DNA of 61,825 nucleotides. It comes from Nitrososphaerota archaeon (GTDB taxonomy: Archaea; Thermoproteota; Nitrososphaeria; Nitrososphaerales; UBA183). The first letter of the stretch is position 1; each line of letters opens with the position of its first letter. This document shows, in pieces, positions 58,005-61,825 of the stretch. The translations under genes were made by a program, and so were the position numbers. The stretch spans positions 1 through 61,825 of the forward strand of contig JAFMAU010000009.1 of the NCBI GenBank assembly GCA_029784825.1, written 5' to 3'. Below the pieces are notes generated by a model. It was not told the DNA's origin, ran no database searches, and saw nothing but the letters and a program-made list of their open reading frames with translations.

Positions 58005-59849
58005 CTACAAACAAATGCGGGAAGACCAGAATGGTAGAACAAGCTCAGTGGCGGATGTATTTCGAAGGGTGTTCGATGGCGTCAATGCGCCTTTCGGATC
58101 TGTGGTGCAAGCCTCCGACTGCCGCCTGCTAAACAAGTAGGATACGACGATTAGGATTGTGAAGACTACCGCTAGTAGAATTTGGGAAGGAAACTCCGGT
58201 ATCCCTCCACCAGAAGAGCTTGATGTGGAGGTGCGTGTGCTGTTGGTAGAGATAGTGGAGTTGATGGGAGGCGGTGTCGTTGAGCTACCTGAGCTGGAAG
58301 AGGTCGAGGTCGACGACGTAGAAGCTGTTGAACTGGCGGTTGAGGAGGTTGTAGAAGTCGGTGCCGTGCTTGCAACGGTGTTAGAAGTCGTGACGGCAGT
58401 TGGGGTGACGGTGGCCGTGGATGCTGTGGTGGTCGTGGAACTGCTTGTGGCAGAAGTTGATGTTGTTGTAGTACTAGTTCCAAACAGATTCGGCCCGCTC
58501 AGCTCCTTGGAGAAGAAGATGTGAGAAGTGCTGCCGTTGTACTGGGCGGTGTCCGGCCAGACGACATCCACCCAGCCGCTTCTATCGGCGGCAATCTGGA
58601 AGAAATCGCCCAAGTCATGCTCTCCGTTGCTGTTGTTTGTGTCCGCGCAGGTGTACGTGTGGGAGCATATTGATCCTGCATGGAAGGGGCCGCTCCCTAC
58701 CGTGCTTTCCTGAAAGACGGGATTCTGGTCCAATGCGTCGGTGGAGATCGAGAGATGGACATACCACTTTGCATTGACCGCGTTCCAAGGCGCGGGAACG
58801 CTATCTGTCGTGCCCCACCACGCAACAGCTACGCTCCCCGCGTTCCCTGCGACTACCCACGGTTTGAAGTGCTGACCGTTTTGGGAGTCGACCATGAAGG
58901 GAGCGCTCCACGTGCTCCCCCTGTCCTTTGACGTGCTCAGATAGACGTTGTATGATCCCGTCGAATTGTCGGACCAGACCGCATGGACGTTGCCCCCTCT
59001 ATCCACCGAAATTACTGGGAAGCCGCCTTGGGAGATGGCAGCGGGCGAGAGGTTTGACCTCTGCGCTATGGTGTGGTACTGGAAGGAGCTTCCTCCGTTG
59101 GTCGAAACCGCAACTTTGAGCGAGGTCGGCTTGCTCCACGTGATGTAAGGAAGATAGAGGGTCCCGTCGTTCGGATCCACCGCAAGAGCGGTCGAGGAAC
59201 CGGTGCAGGAGCACTCGCTGACAGGTACGGCTATCTTGTGCACGAAGCTGAGACCACCGTCGGTGGAGATGTCTATGGCCTGCCCTGGCGAATTCGGGGA
59301 ATTGGTGTTGTAGACCAAGAGCAATATGCTGCCATAGGATGCTAACCACGGCCTGTCCACGGCGCCGGAAAATTGGCCGGTGCAGCTCGAGGAAGTGCCG
59401 CTGGCCCAAGTACCGTTACCGAAATCGGTCATGGTGGCGAAGGTTTTTCCCCCGTTGGTCGACCGCATATAGAAGGCGCATTGCGTGCCGATCTGATCTA
59501 TTGCATGGACCCTCCCGCTGCTATCAGTTATTACATCGGCGTCCGACCCTGACTGGTTCCATTTTCCATAAGGCAGAGGAACGGAGAAGAAGGTGTTCCC
59601 CCCGTCTGTGGAGCTGTATAACTGAGTTGGGGCAATCGCAGAGACCCAGAGCGTTCCAGCACTCTTGTCGATGAACAACGACGGCTCGCCGCTGCTGTAG
59701 ACCATCCCTGGCCTTGACGAATCAGCGACAACGTACGTTGAGAAGGTAATGGCTGTTGAGCTAGCTTGCGACGGATAGAGGAGAAGCGTGAGAAAGACGA
59801 TTGAGGCAAGGAGCGTCAGACATACAAACGCGATTTGGGTCTTCGGCAA
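58005..59849 (-). CDS. Asp-box (sialidase-like) cell-surface protein with PEF-like C-terminal anchor
   Basis: 614 residues. Signal helix 5-26; Asp-box repeats recur (LYSSTDGGNTFFS, MRSTNGGKTFATM, DISTDGGLSFVHK, VSTNGGSSFQYH, LSTSKDRGSTWSAP), typical of BNR/beta-propeller sialidases, but catalytic arginines and Tyr/Glu are not clear. A Ser/Thr-rich linker (~455-545) leads to a GGGIPEFPSQ motif, a hydrophobic helix and SRR, an archaeosortase-type sorting signal. After it an unusual 38-residue tail runs to the stop beside the repeat. Many NxS/T sequons suggest glycosylation. Confidence 0.8.
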   Translation of the reverse strand: MPKTQIAFVCLTLLASIVFLTLLLYPSQASSTAITFSTYVVADSSRPGMVYSSGEPSLFIDKSAGTLWVSAIAPTQLYSSTDGGNTFFSVPLPYGKWNQSGSDADVITDSSGRVHAIDQIGTQCAFYMRSTNGGKTFATMTDFGNGTWASGTSSSCTGQFSGAVDRPWLASYGSILLLVYNTNSPNSPGQAIDISTDGGLSFVHKIAVPVSECSCTGSSTALAVDPNDGTLYLPYITWSKPTSLKVAVSTNGGSSFQYHTIAQRSNLSPAAISQGGFPVISVDRGGNVHAVWSDNSTGSYNVYLSTSKDRGSTWSAPFMVDSQNGQHFKPWVVAGNAGSVAVAWWGTTDSVPAPWNAVNAKWYVHLSISTDALDQNPVFQESTVGSGPFHAGSICSHTYTCADTNNSNGEHDLGDFFQIAADRSGWVDVVWPDTAQYNGSTSHIFFSKELSGPNLFGTSTTTTSTSATSSSTTTTASTATVTPTAVTTSNTVASTAPTSTTSSTASSTASTSSTSTSSSSGSSTTPPPINSTISTNSTRTSTSSSSGGGIPEFPSQILLAVVFTILIVVSYLFSRRQSEACTTDPKGALTPSNTLRNTSATELVLPFWSSRICL

Positions 59850-59903
59850 TCTGGCTGTTGATGTTCATGTTACTTGAGGGCTCTGTAAAGTTGTCGGTTA
59901 GTA

Positions 59904-60020
59904 GGCCGGAAGGAACCCGATCACTACGCAATGCGATATTCGCGGCCCAAACCCTTGGCGTCGCTGAGAGGGGTTCAAGTTGGGTTAGATTCGAACCCAT
60001 GATACAGCGTCTGGTTGTCC
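59904..60020. repeat. ~115-nt tRNA-remnant-like repeat, copy 2
   Basis: Begins ggccggaaggaaccc and carries ggcccaaacccttggc, an antisense T-arm-like gttagattcgaaccc and cagcgtctggttg, the same block order as copy 1. On the minus strand it reads like a decayed tRNA 3' half (ccagacgctgtatc then gggttcgaatc) without proper stems. Confidence 0.5.
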
Positions 60021-60036
60021 TGTTCAGCAACCTGGG

Positions 60037-60279
60037 CTAGGCCTTGGCACGTAGCTCCTTGAGCTGCTCTTCAACAGCGACCAATCGCTGGGTCACGTCC
60101 ATCCGCCTGTCAAGTTCGTCAATCTTCGTGCCGAGCATCTCCTTTACCCTCTTGATCTCCGAATGGACTACCTTGAACTCGCCGTCTATCCTAGCGTTTA
60201 TTGCCTTTAGCTCCCCTTTCACTTCGCTGATTTGCGGGAGGAGTACCCTTTCGAGCCAACCAGGGACCTTCTCGGCCAC
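60037..60279 (-). CDS. Small coiled-coil protein, unknown function
   Basis: About 80 residues: a hydrophobic start (KVPGWLERVLLPQISEV) and long heptad-rich helices (LKAINARIDGEFKVVHSEIKRVKEMLGTKIDELDRRMDVTQRLVAVEEQLKELRAKA). The start is uncertain: GTG 60279 or TTG 60294 lie downstream of a ggttaaatac TATA-like box (60309-60316), while the frame opens at 60384. It might bind a partner through the coiled coil. No family recognised. Confidence 0.55.
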   Translation of the reverse strand: MAEKVPGWLERVLLPQISEVKGELKAINARIDGEFKVVHSEIKRVKEMLGTKIDELDRRMDVTQRLVAVEEQLKELRAKA

Positions 60280-60651
60280 TTGGCGTATTAACAACGCGAT
60301 GCTCGTATTTAACCAACAACGGGAGAGCCGCTCGTCCGATGCGTCGGGCGATACATCTAGAGGGATTCGACCGATACGGTTCACGGCCTATCCTGCGCTG
60401 TTTCTAAGGTGGGCCGGAAGGGATGCAGTTAATTATTTAGGCGAATCCACAGAAGAACGGGTGATTTTCGTTATCGGTTGGGGTTTGCGTCGCAAAATTT
60501 TACGCCCAGCATTCTTCGACAGTATTCATTCAACAACATTACACAATCATTTCGCGGGCTACCAACAATAGGTCACAATGGAGAAGACAGGAAACCCGCT
60601 CGGGACGAAAAGAGGTCGGCATGGAATAAGAATCGGAACACCGGAAAAGGT
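60280..60651. other. Intergenic region without a supported gene
   Basis: About 370 bp, AT-richer than average. It holds the promoter element of the coiled-coil gene and a 12-base fragment gggccggaaggg (60411-60422) matching the start of the ~115-nt repeats. No tRNA or convincing ORF is visible. Confidence 0.4.
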
Positions 60652-61218
60652 CTAGCCCATGATGCTTGCAGAAACAACCACTGACCCGTAAGGTGTAGAC
60701 GTGCTGCTAGTGTTACCGTTGACCGCAGCGCTAAGAATTCGTGTGCCTCCGTCTAACTTGGTTGCCGTTATCTTAATCATGGCTGTACCATTCGGATTCC
60801 AGTCGACGATCTCAAAATACCCTGGCCCGTTTCCGGTGTAACACCTCGTGAATATGAGGAACGTCGAGCTATAAGCCACGACGGTCGCATTCCAATAACC
60901 CGAATAGTTGACCCCTGCAGTAAACCAAGGGATTCCGTGGCTCGGCAGGCCTTGGAGCGATGAGGCTGCGGAACACGAAGAACCAACGGTAAGAGTGGTG
61001 GCAACGGTGCTGGTAATGACATTCTCGTTGGTTCTGGTCACTGTTGTCATAGTTCCGAAGTATGATGCTGAGAAGATGCTGGCAGCAATGATTACAGCTC
61101 CTACAATGATGGACAAAGCCATTGTCGTTGTTGCCACGGCTACACTTCGTGACGGCGTGACGTGTTCGTGCTTGAGGCAGGGCTCCATCGATGGTCTTCG
61201 TTTGAAGGGTATTGTCAT
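60652..61218 (-). CDS. Membrane-anchored extracellular protein, unknown function
   Basis: 188 residues from ATG 61218 (or ATG 61189). A hydrophobic helix at about 30-54 follows a charged N-terminus; the outside domain is beta-rich with two cysteines (SCSAASS, TRCYTG) and several sequons (NYSG, NATV, NGTA, NTSS). A tattatagc element ~24-27 nt upstream supports 61218. Resembles archaeal exported unknowns; no family recognised. Confidence 0.6.
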   Translation of the reverse strand: MTIPFKRRPSMEPCLKHEHVTPSRSVAVATTTMALSIIVGAVIIAASIFSASYFGTMTTVTRTNENVITSTVATTLTVGSSCSAASSLQGLPSHGIPWFTAGVNYSGYWNATVVAYSSTFLIFTRCYTGNGPGYFEIVDWNPNGTAMIKITATKLDGGTRILSAAVNGNTSSTSTPYGSVVVSASIMG

Positions 61219-61492
61219 TCGTACTTCGCACCTACGCTATAATAACTGAAAGATATAGTTCTGTTGTCGAGAACATCTGTTCCGCTGTCTTGGAATACCC
61301 ATCCGCGGCATCGGTCGCCATCGCGTTCGAGTTGGTACGTTGAGGCTTCGCATCCCTATCGGGTCCACGAGTGCCGAAGAAATTTTGAAACCAACGTAGG
61401 CAAACACGCACGTCTTCATCTGTGCTTGGCGTTTCCATTAGATATCTTAGAAATAGTTATGTAAAAACGCGTAGATGGCGCCTTGACGTTTA

Positions 61493-61825
61493 TTGGACGA
61501 CAGGACATCCCGTAAACTTGTTGTTCTCCCGGCTTTCTTCTTGCTCGCGTTTGGAAGCCTAGCCAATATGGGATTCCTGGCCTCGGCAAACGTCGCGTCT
61601 TTTTCCCCACCCGATCCCAGAATATCCATCCCTCCGCCACCAAACATAATTGGTTGCTACCAATACCTCAACATCAGCAAAAGCTGGATGGGCACACCTT
61701 GTCTTTCACCATCGGAGGCAAATTCTATAACAAGGCCAACCGAAGGTGGTAGTGCCACTTCGAATCCCATTTACGGCATTTCAGTCAGTTCTAATGTTGC
61801 CGACTTCGGCTACGTTTGGGTAGAT
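61493..61825 (+). CDS. Secreted protein, N-terminal part (continues beyond window)
   Basis: At least 111 residues from TTG 61493 to the window edge without a stop. A basic start (DDRTSRK) and hydrophobic signal segment (LVVLPAFFLLAFGSLANMGFLA) precede a proline-rich stretch (FSPPDPRISIPPPP) and two cysteines (GCYQYL, TPCLSP). A ttatgtaa element ~30-40 nt upstream fits a promoter. Function unknown; it extends the group of exported proteins on this side. Confidence 0.6.
   Translation, partial: MDDRTSRKLVVLPAFFLLAFGSLANMGFLASANVASFSPPDPRISIPPPPNIIGCYQYLNISKSWMGTPCLSPSEANSITRPTEGGSATSNPIYGISVSSNVADFGYVWVD

Noticed and set aside
58200..58480. Repeated motif resembling a CRISPR array or tandem repeat
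   Set aside because: It is the Ser/Thr-codon-rich linker of the surface protein; repeats are irregular and in frame.
57888..60020. The two ~115-nt repeats as functional tRNA genes
   Set aside because: They lack proper acceptor and T-stem pairing, so they are treated as tRNA-like remnants.
43224..60435. Shared 12-mer tgcagttaatta near pstS and at 60424
   Set aside because: 12-mers shared by chance are expected in a window this size.

Overview
The window looks like the chromosome of a GC-rich archaeon, most likely a non-halophilic member of the Nitrososphaerota (Thaumarchaeota) or a close relative. The evidence is a eukaryote-type DNA topoisomerase IB, a tetraether lipid synthase (Tes) homologue, a preQ0/archaeosine gene set, TrmB, AbrB-PhoU and Lrp-type regulators, a tRNA-Gly with an intron at 37/38, PEF-like surface anchors, and many TATA boxes 26-30 nt upstream of ATG, GTG or TTG (leaderless transcripts). 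No ammonia-oxidation gene, rRNA gene or CRISPR array is seen. The assignment is inference from gene content only.

Layout: 1-11 kb holds threonine synthase (cut by the left edge), an ECF transporter S component, an AIR-synthase-like protein, topoisomerase IB interrupted by a 399-residue intein, a PAC2 protein, an HExxH protein, adenosine deaminase, NAD(P)H-hydrate epimerase and an amino-acid permease. 11-18.6 kb holds an alpha-alpha toroid protein, several membrane proteins, a DUF1684 protein, an FAD oxidoreductase, a glutaredoxin-like protein and a cupredoxin. 18.6-23.4 kb is an accessory patch: an aspartic protease, small unknown genes, VapBC, an orphan DNA-methylase specificity module, and two DUF1294 copies, one with an in-frame stop. 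23.4-33.3 kb holds Tes, zinc-ribbon proteins, TrmB-type regulators, DUF309, a LAGLIDADG endonuclease, an arcadin-1-like protein, a Bcp peroxiredoxin and a phosphoesterase.

33.6-38.5 kb starts with tRNA-Gly and continues with queD-queC-folE2 (three steps toward preQ0), a methyltransferase, a DUF72 protein and an NAD-kinase-like protein. 38.5-44.4 kb is a complete phosphate module, pstSCAB-phoU, divergent from an AbrB-PhoU regulator. 44.4-49.5 kb is kdpABC potassium uptake with two small regulators. 51.5-53.9 kb is a sulfur-handling operon (DsrE-like, TusA-like, SQR-like, ArsR). 54-57.9 kb holds a CBS protein, a cation/proton antiporter, an AF1577-type peptide-modifying radical SAM enzyme and a second toroid protein. 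57.9-61.8 kb has lower GC and holds secreted or anchored proteins, plus two copies of a ~115-nt tRNA-remnant-like repeat flanking a large Asp-box surface protein.

The points most worth checking are: (i) several genes, including queC and the peroxiredoxin, that have ACG or CTG where the start codon should be; (ii) the ~115-nt repeats around the surface-protein gene; (iii) the topoisomerase IB intein; (iv) the radical SAM enzyme next to the toroid protein; (v) the N-terminal extension on QueD; and (vi) the decaying DUF1294 copy.
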